Positions 1 through 7,093 of a DNA stretch of 12,251 nucleotides are shown here, one piece after another. Under the pieces are notes generated by a model. That model was not told the DNA's origin. It saw only the letters and a program-made list of their open reading frames with translations, and did no database searches. Both the position numbers and the translations under genes were made by a program. Location of the stretch: positions 1 through 12,251 of the forward strand of contig JAEWCW010000119.1 in the NCBI GenBank assembly GCA_023390415.1, read 5' to 3'. The stretch's first letter is position 1. Each line of letters starts with the position of its first letter. The DNA comes from Pseudomonadota bacterium. GTDB taxonomy: Bacteria > Pseudomonadota > Alphaproteobacteria > Sphingomonadales > Sphingomonadaceae.

Positions 1-38
1 ATAAATCAACCCCCCCCCGGCGGTTCCAAAACCGGCCG

Positions 39-74
39 GCCGAGCCGCACCATAGCATCATGGCGCGGCTCGGC
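39..74 (-). terminator. Hairpin downstream of the M2 peptidase gene, possible terminator
   Basis: The ten bases at 39-48 (GCCGAGCCGC) are perfectly complementary to those at 65-74. An inner CCAT/ATGG pairing (50-53 with 60-63) extends the stem. It begins 12 bases beyond the M2 peptidase stop codon at 87-89, where a terminator is expected. On the minus strand the only T-run (TTTT) comes about 10 bases after the stem, so a classical intrinsic terminator is not proven. A smaller CGGTT/AACCG hairpin (21-34) and a run of nine C (10-18) follow. The stem is near-symmetric and could also serve a gene converging from the left. Confidence 0.5.
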
Positions 75-86
75 TAGGGATCATGA

Positions 87-1988
87 TCAGCTCGCGGCGG
101 CGCCCGACCAGCCGCACTGGCGGCCGCGATTCTGCTCGCGGAGCCAGGTGAGCAGAGGCTGGAAATAGGCGATCATCGCGTCGCCGGACATTTCGCGGCT
201 GCCGGTGAAGGCTTCGAGCGCGTCCGGCCAGGGCCGCGAGGCGCCCATTTCGAGCATCTCGTTCAAACGCCGGCCGACCTCGCGGTTGCCGTAGAAGGAG
301 CAGCGGTGAAGCGGCCCAGTCCAACCCGCCTGGCGGCACGCCGCCTGGTAGAATTGGAACTGGAGGATCCGGGCGAGGAAGTAACGCGTGTAGGGGACAC
401 TCGCCGGCACGTGATATTTGCCGCCCGGATCGAACGCCGCCTCGGTGCGCGCGACCGGCGGAACGATGCCCTGATATTGCAGCCTGAGGCGATCCCACGA
501 CGCCTGATACTGGTCCGGTGGGGTCTCGCCCGAGAACACGCCCCAGCGCCAGCGGTCGACGAGCAGGCCGAAGGGCAGGAAGGCGATCTTGTCCAGCGCC
601 TGGCGGAGCAGCAGGTCGCGGTCCTGCTCGGGGGTCGGCAGTTGGTTGCGGTTGAGCAGCCCGATCTGGACCAGATATTCCGGCGTGATCGAGAGCGCGA
701 TCATGTCGCCGATCGCCTCGTGGAAGCCGTCATTCGCGCTGTTGAGGTAGAGGAAGGGCTGCCGGTTGTAGGCGCGCTGGTAATAATTGTGGCCGAGCTC
801 GTGGTGGACGGTCACGAAATCGTCGGCATTGACCCGCGTGCACATCTTGATGCGCAGATCGTCGACATTGTCGATGTCCCAGGCCGAGGCGTGGCAGACG
901 ACCTCGCGGTCGCGCGGCTGGGTGATCATCGAGCGCTCCCAAAAGGTCTGGGGAAGCGGCGCGAAGCCGAGAGAGCTGAAGAAGCCCTCGCCGGTGCGGA
1001 CGATCCGCTCGGGTGTGTAGCCGGCGCGGGTGAGGAGCTGAGTGAGGTCGTAGCTCGGCCGGCTGTTGCCGGTGCGCGGAACCACGACATCGTAGATATT
1101 GCCCCATTCCTGCGCCCAGAGATTGCCGAGCAGGTCGGCGCGGATCGGACCGGTGGCGGGCTGGACCTGGTCGCCATAGGTGCGATTGAGGCCGGCGCGG
1201 GTGAAGCAGTGGATCTCCTCGTAGAGCGGGCGGACCTGGTTCCAGAGCCGGTCGGTCAGCGCAGCGAACTCGTCCGGCGGCATGTCGTAGACCGAGCGCC
1301 ACATCGCGCCGGTGTCGCGGAAGCCGAGCTCGCGCGCGCCCTGGTTGGCGATCTCGACCAGCCGCGTATAGTCGCGGCGCATCGGCGCGCCGACATTGTT
1401 GTTCCAGCTCGTCCACATCTCCTGGAGCTGGGCCGGGTTGCGGACGGTGCCCATCCGGGCCTCGATCTCGTTGCCGGTCAGGGTCTCGCCGTTCATCGTG
1501 CCCCGGCCGCGGCCGTACTGAGATTGGAGGCGGGTCGCGATCTCGTTGAGCTCGGCCGCTGCGCCTTCAGTTCCCGGCGCCGGAAGGGTGATGCTGGTCC
1601 GCAGGATATCGAGCTTGCGGCGCGTGTCGTAGCTCAGGCCCGGGACGTTCTGGTAGCGCGCGGCCTCCTTGGCGAGGCGGACCGCAGTCTCGGTGCCGAT
1701 CGTCCCGAAATAGGCGGCGAGCGCATCGGTGTCCGGCGTGATGTAGGTCGAATTGACCCATTGGGCGCGGCTGTTGTGGACGGAGAATTCCGCCAGCTCG
1801 CGCTCGGCCCGGGCGACGAAAGCGTCCGCATCGGCGGCGGTCGGCTCGGTGACCGCTGCGGCCGGCGGGGTCTGCTCGGTCGCGGCGGCGGTTGTCGCCG
1901 GCGCCTCGGTGTCGGCGGCAGCGGTGGTGCAGGCGGCGACCAAAGCGGTCGAGGTCAAGAGTGCGAGGAGGGAGACGGGAGACTTCAT
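87..1988 (-). CDS. M2 family zinc metallopeptidase (ACE-like dipeptidyl carboxypeptidase), lipoprotein
   Basis: This is a bacterial homologue of angiotensin-converting enzyme, a family that removes C-terminal dipeptides from oligopeptides using one zinc ion. In the 633-residue product the zinc motif HELGH is at residues 396-400. The third ligand, Glu424 in GFHEAIGD, is 24 residues later, the spacing found in human ACE. The GKYHVPASVPYTRYF segment supplies Lys524, His526, Tyr533 and Tyr536, which match the substrate-binding Lys, His and two Tyr of ACE. The ADLLGNLWAQEW block (around 285-295) is also family-typical. The N-terminus (MKSPVSLLALLTSTALVAAC) has a lipobox ending at Cys20, followed by a Thr/Ala/Glu/Pro linker to about residue 55, so the enzyme is probably a periplasmic lipoprotein. 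Start choice: an ATG at 1997 is also in frame, but AGAGAGG abuts it and sits 9 bases before the ATG at 1988, which is preferred. It lies 58 bp downstream of the alpha/beta hydrolase gene. Physiological substrate unknown; likely peptide scavenging. Confidence 0.93.
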   Translation of the reverse strand: MKSPVSLLALLTSTALVAACTTAAADTEAPATTAAATEQTPPAAAVTEPTAADADAFVARAERELAEFSVHNSRAQWVNSTYITPDTDALAAYFGTIGTETAVRLAKEAARYQNVPGLSYDTRRKLDILRTSITLPAPGTEGAAAELNEIATRLQSQYGRGRGTMNGETLTGNEIEARMGTVRNPAQLQEMWTSWNNNVGAPMRRDYTRLVEIANQGARELGFRDTGAMWRSVYDMPPDEFAALTDRLWNQVRPLYEEIHCFTRAGLNRTYGDQVQPATGPIRADLLGNLWAQEWGNIYDVVVPRTGNSRPSYDLTQLLTRAGYTPERIVRTGEGFFSSLGFAPLPQTFWERSMITQPRDREVVCHASAWDIDNVDDLRIKMCTRVNADDFVTVHHELGHNYYQRAYNRQPFLYLNSANDGFHEAIGDMIALSITPEYLVQIGLLNRNQLPTPEQDRDLLLRQALDKIAFLPFGLLVDRWRWGVFSGETPPDQYQASWDRLRLQYQGIVPPVARTEAAFDPGGKYHVPASVPYTRYFLARILQFQFYQAACRQAGWTGPLHRCSFYGNREVGRRLNEMLEMGASRPWPDALEAFTGSREMSGDAMIAYFQPLLTWLREQNRGRQCGWSGAAAS

Positions 1989-2046
1989 CGGGCGCATCCT
2001 CTCTGGTCTTTTCTGCGCGCCCTTTGCGCCCGCCCCCTTCAGCCGG

Positions 2047-2844
2047 TCAAGAGGCCAGAAAGTGGGCGATTGCCGCGCCGAGTTCGGGCCGGGTCACGGC
2101 GCTCATATGATTGCCCGGTACCGACTCGTAGCGACCGTTCGGAAGAATTTCGGCGAGCTCCTGGGCGGGGCCGTTATCGTCGTCCTCGGCGCCCGACACG
2201 ACCAAGGTTGGCATTGTCAGCCGCCGAAGCTCGTCCTCCGTCGAATCCACGAAGCTGTCCAGCAGCGGAAGCATCGCCTTGGGGTCCACGCCGGTCGTCT
2301 TCAGGAACGCCTCGGCCATCCAGGCCGGCGAGCCGCGCTCGTGTGTGCCGAGACCGGTCAGCACCTTGCGGAAGGCCTCCGCGCGTCGGCTGACGTCGAG
2401 CATTCCGCGAAGGCCCATGCCGCTGATCACCAGCTTGCGCGGCCGGGCGCCCATGATCGCCATCCGCGCGGAGGTGCGCGCGCCGAGCGAATAGCCGCCG
2501 AGATCGTAATCTTTGAGGCCGAGATGGGCGATCAGCTCCATCCCGTCGCGGGCGAGCACGTCCGGCGGGTAAGCGGCGGGATCGTGCGGCGCCTCGCTCC
2601 GCCCGTGGCCGCGAAGGTCCGGCATGATCACCCGGAAGCCGCGCGAAGCGATCTCGCGGGCGTGGCCGAATTTCAGCCAGTTGGTCTCAGCATTGGAGAA
2701 GAGGCCGTGGAGCAGAACCACCGGCCGCCCCTCGCCAAGCTCAGACCAGGCGAGCTCGACGCCATCGGACGCGGTGAAGCGATGCTCAGCCGGGGAAGCT
2801 TCCGGTGGCCTTGATCCAGCGGTCGACGAGGGCTTGATATTCAT
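2047..2844 (-). CDS. Alpha/beta fold hydrolase
   Basis: The 265-residue protein has the alpha/beta-hydrolase layout. An oxyanion-hole segment LLHGLFS is at about 44-50 and PDLRGHGRS at about 75-83. The nucleophile elbow is GYSLG with Ser119. An acidic residue in SGAEDDD (about 217-223) and His246 in GNHMSAV complete a probable catalytic triad. It has no signal peptide, so it is probably cytosolic, acting on an ester or similar bond; the substrate cannot be told from sequence. Its first 59 nucleotides overlap the 3' end of the GFA-family gene. No alternative start exists between the ATG at 2844 and the conserved HRFTASDGVELAW strand, so the overlap appears real and suggests translational coupling. 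The ribosome site is weak (GGAA about 12 bases upstream). Confidence 0.9.
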   Translation of the reverse strand: MNIKPSSTAGSRPPEASPAEHRFTASDGVELAWSELGEGRPVVLLHGLFSNAETNWLKFGHAREIASRGFRVIMPDLRGHGRSEAPHDPAAYPPDVLARDGMELIAHLGLKDYDLGGYSLGARTSARMAIMGARPRKLVISGMGLRGMLDVSRRAEAFRKVLTGLGTHERGSPAWMAEAFLKTTGVDPKAMLPLLDSFVDSTEDELRRLTMPTLVVSGAEDDDNGPAQELAEILPNGRYESVPGNHMSAVTRPELGAAIAHFLAS

Positions 2845-3229
2845 CGGTGCGATATTCCGGCAGGCCTTCGGTGTTGAGCCAGGCGCGGTGAAGGCTCTCC
2901 GCGCCGAAATGATGCTTTGGCACGAAACGCGACGGATCGTCGAACGAGCCCACGGTCAGGTCCATTTTCTCGCTGTCCGAGAATTCGAAGCCGAGCGAGG
3001 TGCCGCAATGACTGCAATAAGGCCGCCGCGCGATCGGCGAGCTCTGATACCAATCGGGCTCCCCCTCCCACACGACGTCCGTCTTCAGCACCTGCTTGAA
3101 CGCGATCGACACGCCCCCGGTTGCCTTCTGGCACATCCGGCAATGGCACAGATAAGCGTCGTCATTCTCGACGCCGACGGAATAGCGCACCCGGGCACAC
3201 GCGCAGCCGCCCGTCATCGTGTCCGCCAT
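2786..3229 (-). CDS. GFA/CENP-V family zinc-binding protein
   Basis: This 147-residue protein has the GFA fold named after glutathione-dependent formaldehyde-activating enzyme. The family binds structural and catalytic zinc through cysteines. The expected ligands are all present: Cys9 and Cys11 (GCAC), Cys28, Cys30 and Cys33 (CHCRMC), and Cys72 and Cys75 (CSHCG). The size fits a single-domain member. Most small GFA proteins have no proven substrate, so a formaldehyde-glutathione role should not be assumed. The ATG at 3229 has GAGGAG 9 bases upstream. It lies 57 bp after asd, and its 3' end overlaps the alpha/beta hydrolase start by 59 nucleotides. A hydrolase next to a GFA protein recalls S-formylglutathione hydrolase pairs, but that link is only inference. 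Confidence 0.92.
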   Translation of the reverse strand: MADTMTGGCACARVRYSVGVENDDAYLCHCRMCQKATGGVSIAFKQVLKTDVVWEGEPDWYQSSPIARRPYCSHCGTSLGFEFSDSEKMDLTVGSFDDPSRFVPKHHFGAESLHRAWLNTEGLPEYRTDEYQALVDRWIKATGSFPG

Positions 3230-3286
3230 TATCGGAAGCTCCTCGCTCTCATCGGACAGCGATCATCCTACGAGTGCAGCCGGAGC

Positions 3287-4315
3287 TCAAGCCGCCTTCT
3301 GGAGGTGCTTTCTTCCGAGCAGCTCGGCGATCTGGACGGCGTTGAGGGCGGCGCCCTTTCGCAGATTGTCCGAGACGCACCAGAGCGACAGGCCGTTCTC
3401 GACGGTCGGATCCTCCCGCACGCGGCTGACATAAGTCGCATATTCGCCGACCGCTTCGACGGGGGTGACGTATCCCCCGTCCTCCTGCTTGTCGACGAGC
3501 ATGATCCCCGGCGCCTCGCGCAGGATCCGGCGCGCCTCCTCGGCGGAAATCTCGTCCTCGAACTCGATGTTGATCGCCTCCGAATGGCCGACGAAGACGG
3601 GCACGCGGACGCAGGTCGCGGTCACCTTGATCTTGGAGTCGAGGATCTTCTTGGTCTCGACCACCATCTTCCACTCCTCCTTGGTCGAGCCGTCGTCGAG
3701 GAAGGAATCGATGTGCGGGATGACGTTGAAGGCGATCTGCTTGGTGAACTTCTTGGGCTCGTTGGCATCGCCGACGAAGATGTTGCGGCTCTGCTCGAAC
3801 AATTCGTCCATCCCCGCCTTCCCGGCGCCCGAGACCGACTGATAGGTGGCGACGACGACGCGCTTGATCCGGGCGGCGTCGTGCAGGGGCTTGAGCGCCA
3901 CCACCATCTGCGCGGTCGAGCAGTTCGGGTTGGCGACGATGTTCTTGCGGCGATAGTCGGTGATCGCCTCCGGGTTCACCTCCGGCACGATCAGCGGCAC
4001 GTCCGGGTCCATCCGGTAGAGCGAGCTGTTGTCGATGACCGTGCAGCCCGCGGCGGCGGCGCGCGGCGCATAGACTTTCGAGACCTCGGAGCCGGCGGCG
4101 AACAGGGCGATGTCCCAGCCGGTAAAATCGAAATGCTCGATGTTGCGGACCTTGAGCTCCTCTCCTGAATCGCCGAAATCGATCACGTCGCCGGTCGAGC
4201 GCGGCGAGGCGACCGCGGCGATCTCGGCGAGCGGGAACTGGCGCTCGGCGAGGATATTCAGGATCTCGCGCCCGACATTGCCGGTCGCGCCGACCACCAC
4301 CACCCGATAACCCAT
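3287..4315 (-). CDS. asd: Aspartate-semialdehyde dehydrogenase
   Basis: This cytosolic enzyme reduces L-aspartyl-4-phosphate to L-aspartate-4-semialdehyde with NADPH. It is the branch-point step for lysine, diaminopimelate, threonine and methionine synthesis. The 342-residue protein is full length for the short form of the family. The N-terminal nucleotide-binding motif GATGNVG is at 9-15, the catalytic Cys132 is in NPNCSTAQ, the YQSVSGAG loop is at about 158-165, and the catalytic His244 is in CVRVPVFVGHSE with the substrate-binding Arg nearby. The ATG at 4315 has a good ribosome site, GGAG, 7 bases upstream. It is divergent from the M28 peptidase gene across 83 bp, which should hold both promoters, although I saw no convincing -35/-10 pair there. 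It may head a minus-strand transcript with the three genes after it. Confidence 0.97.
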   Translation of the reverse strand: MGYRVVVVGATGNVGREILNILAERQFPLAEIAAVASPRSTGDVIDFGDSGEELKVRNIEHFDFTGWDIALFAAGSEVSKVYAPRAAAAGCTVIDNSSLYRMDPDVPLIVPEVNPEAITDYRRKNIVANPNCSTAQMVVALKPLHDAARIKRVVVATYQSVSGAGKAGMDELFEQSRNIFVGDANEPKKFTKQIAFNVIPHIDSFLDDGSTKEEWKMVVETKKILDSKIKVTATCVRVPVFVGHSEAINIEFEDEISAEEARRILREAPGIMLVDKQEDGGYVTPVEAVGEYATYVSRVREDPTVENGLSLWCVSDNLRKGAALNAVQIAELLGRKHLQKAA

Positions 4316-4398
4316 TCCAAATCTCCAAGATGCTCGCGCGGCCGGCTATCGCACCGGCGGCGGGAAAGCGATATGGCATCGCGCGGACGGGGGACAAG

Positions 4399-6603
4399 AT
4401 GAAGCACAGCCCATTCCTGCTGCTTGCCGGCGCGCTGGCGCTGCTCATCGTCGCGCTGGGCTTCAGGCATGTCCCGGTCGAACCCCCGCCGGTGCAAGCG
4501 GCGACCGACGGCGGCTTCGATACGGATCGCGCGATGCGGCGCCTGGCCCGGATCCTCGGCGACGGCGCGCCCCACCCGGTCGACAGCGCGGCGAGCGATG
4601 CGACCCGCAACCGGCTGATGGCCGAGATGCGCGGCGTCGGCCTCGATCCGCAGGTCAGCGACGATTTTGCCTGCAATTCGTTCGACCGCGCCCCCACCGT
4701 CGCCTGCGCGCGGGTGCGCAACGTCGTCGCGACGATGGGCGCCGGACGCAGCGGACCGCATCTGCTCGTCGTCGCCCATTACGATTCCAGCCCCGTCGGG
4801 CCGGGCGCGGCGGACGACGGCATCGGAATTGCGGCTTTGCTGGAGACCGCAGCCTTGCTCAACGGCGTCGAGCTCGCACGCCCCGTCACCTTCCTCGTCA
4901 CCGACGGCGAGGAGGCAGGGCTGATCGGCGCCCGCGCCTTCCTCGAGCGCAATCCGCTCGCCGCGCGGGTCGACGCCATCGTCAACATCGAGGCGCGCGG
5001 CACGACCGGCCCGGCGATCATGTTCGAGACCAGCCGGCCCAACGGCTCGGCGCTCGCCGCCTTCCGCTCCGAGCGCCCGGTCGCCAATTCGCTGACGGCC
5101 GATTTCTACCGGCTGATCCCCAATTCGACCGACGTCGCCGTCTTCGATGCGCGCCCGTGGACGATCCTCAACTTCGCGATCATCGGCAACGAGACCCGCT
5201 ACCACAGCGCCGGCGACACGCTGGGCGCGCTCGATCCGCGCAGCGTCCAGCATATGGGTGCGCAGGTCCTCGACACCGTCCAGCAGCTCGCGACCCGAGG
5301 CACGCCCGAGGCAACCGGCGAGCGCCACTATCTCGACATCGGCGGCCGCACCCTGCTGGCGGTCCCGGCGCTGCTCAGCTTCCTGCTGCTTGCGATCGTT
5401 ACCATCTTCTTCGCCTGGACGGCCTGGCGCCGCCGCGCCGGCCTCGGCCTCGCCCTCGCGGTCGTCGCCGCCGGCCTCATCGACGCCGCGATCCTCACCT
5501 GGCTCGGGCAGTGGCTGATCGGCCTCTTCCGCGCCGGCCAATGGTGGCGCGCGCATCCCGAGGCGGTGGCGCTCGCCATGACCCTCTCGGCGCTCGCCGC
5601 CTGCGCCGCGGCGATTCTGCTCGTACGGACTCGGCCGACAGAAACGCTCCGCGCCGCCTTCTGGCTCGTCTTCCTGCTGCTCGCGGTCCTGATCTCGCTG
5701 GCCGCGCCGGGCGGGGCATTGCTGTTCGTGCTCCCTCCCCTCGTCGCCGCGATCGGCATCGGGCGGCGCTGGGAGCGTGCTGCATCGATCGCGGCCGCCA
5801 CCCTGCTCTTCCAGCTGTTCGCGCCTTTGCTGTCGCTGGTCGAGACATTGCTCGGCCACGGCTCGACCTGGACCTTCGCGCCGCTCGCCGCGATCATCCT
5901 CTGGCCGTGGCTGATCGAGCTTCGCCCGCTCTTCGCCGCGGCCCGGCCGAGGCTCGTCGTCGTGGCGCTCGCCGCCGCTCTTCTCGGCGCGTGGCTCTGG
6001 GCGGCGCTGCAGCCGGCTTATTCCGCCGACCGCCAGCAGCGCTTCGCGATCGAATATGGCTGGGATCCGGAGACGCGGCGGGGACGCTGGGTGATCGCCC
6101 ATGACGGCGCGCCGCTGCCCGAGGCGATCGAGGCGCTCGGCCCCTGGCGGTCCGAAGAGGTGCCCTGGTCCCTCGGGCCGCGACCGGTGGCCGACGCGCC
6201 CGCGCTGCCGCTGGCCCCGCCGCGCGTCCATGTGCTCGAGACCCGCGAGACTCCGCAGGGTCGCGCCGTCAGGGTCAGGATCGAAGCGCCGGCGCTCGAC
6301 CTGGTGACGCTGCGCGGAGCCTCGGACACCCGGGTTCGCGCCGTCCGCGCCGGCGGGCAGCTGAGCGAGCTGATCCCCGCCGAGTCCGACATACGCTCGA
6401 TCCTCCGCTGCCACGGCCGGAGCTGTGACGGCGCCATCTTCGATCTCTATGTCGATGGGCGGGAGCCGGCCGAATGGACCGTGATCGGCACCCGCTACGC
6501 ACTGCCGGTCCACGCGCGGCCGCTTCGTGCCGCCCGGCCCGCCAACGCACGCCCGCAATATTCGCCGGACCTCAGCGTCGTCACCGCCAAGGCCCGCTTC
6601 TGA
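4399..6603 (+). CDS. Membrane-anchored M28 family zinc metallopeptidase with multi-pass C-terminal region
   Basis: The product has 734 residues. An N-terminal signal anchor (about 5-21) leads to an M28 aminopeptidase-like domain (about 40-300) with all dinuclear-zinc ligands visible: His127 and Asp129 (AHYDS), Asp139 or Asp140 (GAADDG), Glu171-Glu172 (DGEEAG), Glu198 (NIEARG) and His269 (RYHSAGDT). About eight hydrophobic segments follow (roughly 317-342, 347-376, 389-409, 418-435, 438-454, 461-482, 491-508 and 519-537), then a soluble C-terminal domain of about 190 residues. This layout recalls the ERMP1/vacuolar membrane protease branch of M28. The peptidase domain is probably periplasmic; substrates are unknown. 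Start choice: the frame is open upstream with an ATG at 4330, but the ATG at 4399 follows GGGGGA at a good distance and begins directly at the signal anchor. It ends just before the rplS terminator. Confidence 0.92.
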   Translation: MKHSPFLLLAGALALLIVALGFRHVPVEPPPVQAATDGGFDTDRAMRRLARILGDGAPHPVDSAASDATRNRLMAEMRGVGLDPQVSDDFACNSFDRAPTVACARVRNVVATMGAGRSGPHLLVVAHYDSSPVGPGAADDGIGIAALLETAALLNGVELARPVTFLVTDGEEAGLIGARAFLERNPLAARVDAIVNIEARGTTGPAIMFETSRPNGSALAAFRSERPVANSLTADFYRLIPNSTDVAVFDARPWTILNFAIIGNETRYHSAGDTLGALDPRSVQHMGAQVLDTVQQLATRGTPEATGERHYLDIGGRTLLAVPALLSFLLLAIVTIFFAWTAWRRRAGLGLALAVVAAGLIDAAILTWLGQWLIGLFRAGQWWRAHPEAVALAMTLSALAACAAAILLVRTRPTETLRAAFWLVFLLLAVLISLAAPGGALLFVLPPLVAAIGIGRRWERAASIAAATLLFQLFAPLLSLVETLLGHGSTWTFAPLAAIILWPWLIELRPLFAAARPRLVVVALAAALLGAWLWAALQPAYSADRQQRFAIEYGWDPETRRGRWVIAHDGAPLPEAIEALGPWRSEEVPWSLGPRPVADAPALPLAPPRVHVLETRETPQGRAVRVRIEAPALDLVTLRGASDTRVRAVRAGGQLSELIPAESDIRSILRCHGRSCDGAIFDLYVDGREPAEWTVIGTRYALPVHARPLRAARPANARPQYSPDLSVVTAKARF

Positions 6604-6610
6604 GCCTCAA

Positions 6611-6644
6611 ACGAAAAAGGGCGGCCGCATCGGCGACCGCCCTT
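6611..6644 (-). terminator. Rho-independent terminator of rplS
   Basis: AAGGGCGG at 6617-6624 pairs with CCGCCCTT at 6637-6644 around a 12-base loop. On the minus strand the stem is followed at once by TTTTT and then CGTTT, a classical intrinsic terminator placed 27 bases after the rplS stop. On the plus strand the stem sits 13 bases after the M28 peptidase stop but lacks a clear T-run (CTCCTG follows), so it may also help stop that gene, less efficiently. Confidence 0.85.
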
Positions 6645-6670
6645 CTCCTGTTCCCCTTGCGGAAGGAATC

Positions 6671-7093
6671 TCAGCCCTCGGCGGTCTCGGTCTCCGGGGT
6701 CGCCGTCGCGGCGACCTGCGGCTTGTCGCCGCGGGTGTCGCGGCGCTCGGCGATACGGGCGGCCTTGCCGGTGCGGCCGCGCAGATAATAGAGCTTGGCG
6801 CGACGGACGGCGCCGCGGCGCACGACCTCGATCGAATCGACGTTCGGCGAGTAGAGCGGGAAGACGCGCTCGACGCCCTCGCCGAAGCTGATCTTGCGGA
6901 CGGTGAAGGAGCTGCCGACGCCCTTGTTGGCGCGGGCGATGCAGACGCCTTCGAAATTCTGGATTCGGGTGCGGTCGCCCTCGACCACGCGAACGCCGAC
7001 GCGGAGCGTGTCGCCCGGGCGGAATTCGGGGATCTTCTTGTTCTCGGTGAGGGCCTGGATCTGCTCGGCCTCGAGCTGCTGGATGAGGTTCAT
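6671..7093 (-). CDS. rplS: 50S ribosomal protein L19
   Basis: L19 is a large-subunit protein at the interface with the 30S subunit. The 140-residue product carries the family blocks PEFRPGDTLRV (23-33), IQNFEGVCIARANKG (44-58) and SFTVRKISFGEGVERVFPLYSP (62-83), then RRGAVRRAKLYYLRG. It is longer than the roughly 115 residues of E. coli L19 because of an Ala/Thr/Glu-rich C-terminal tail (about 120-140). The frame is open upstream, but L19 homology begins at the ATG at 7093 (MNLIQQLE). That codon overlaps the trmD stop as ATGA (7090-7093), which implies translational coupling. An AAGG sequence lies about 9 bases upstream. It is the last gene of its operon and is followed by a terminator. Confidence 0.97.
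   Translation of the reverse strand: MNLIQQLEAEQIQALTENKKIPEFRPGDTLRVGVRVVEGDRTRIQNFEGVCIARANKGVGSSFTVRKISFGEGVERVFPLYSPNVDSIEVVRRGAVRRAKLYYLRGRTGKAARIAERRDTRGDKPQVAATATPETETAEG

Noticed and set aside
306..2393. Long plus-strand open frame (about 695 codons) opposite the M2 peptidase and hydrolase genes
   Set aside because: It is antisense to two genes with clear motifs. The product is Arg/Ala/Gly-rich with no recognisable domain, as expected for shadow frames in GC-rich DNA.
4316..4398. Search for promoter elements between asd and the M28 gene
   Set aside because: Promoters must exist for the divergent pair, but no hexamer pair at 16-18 bp spacing was convincing on either strand, so none is reported.
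4258..6558. Minus-strand open frame of about 766 codons opposite the M28 peptidase
   Set aside because: The translation is low-complexity Arg/Gly/Glu/Ala with no domain, and it runs across the asd-M28 gap. The plus-strand gene has intact catalytic motifs.
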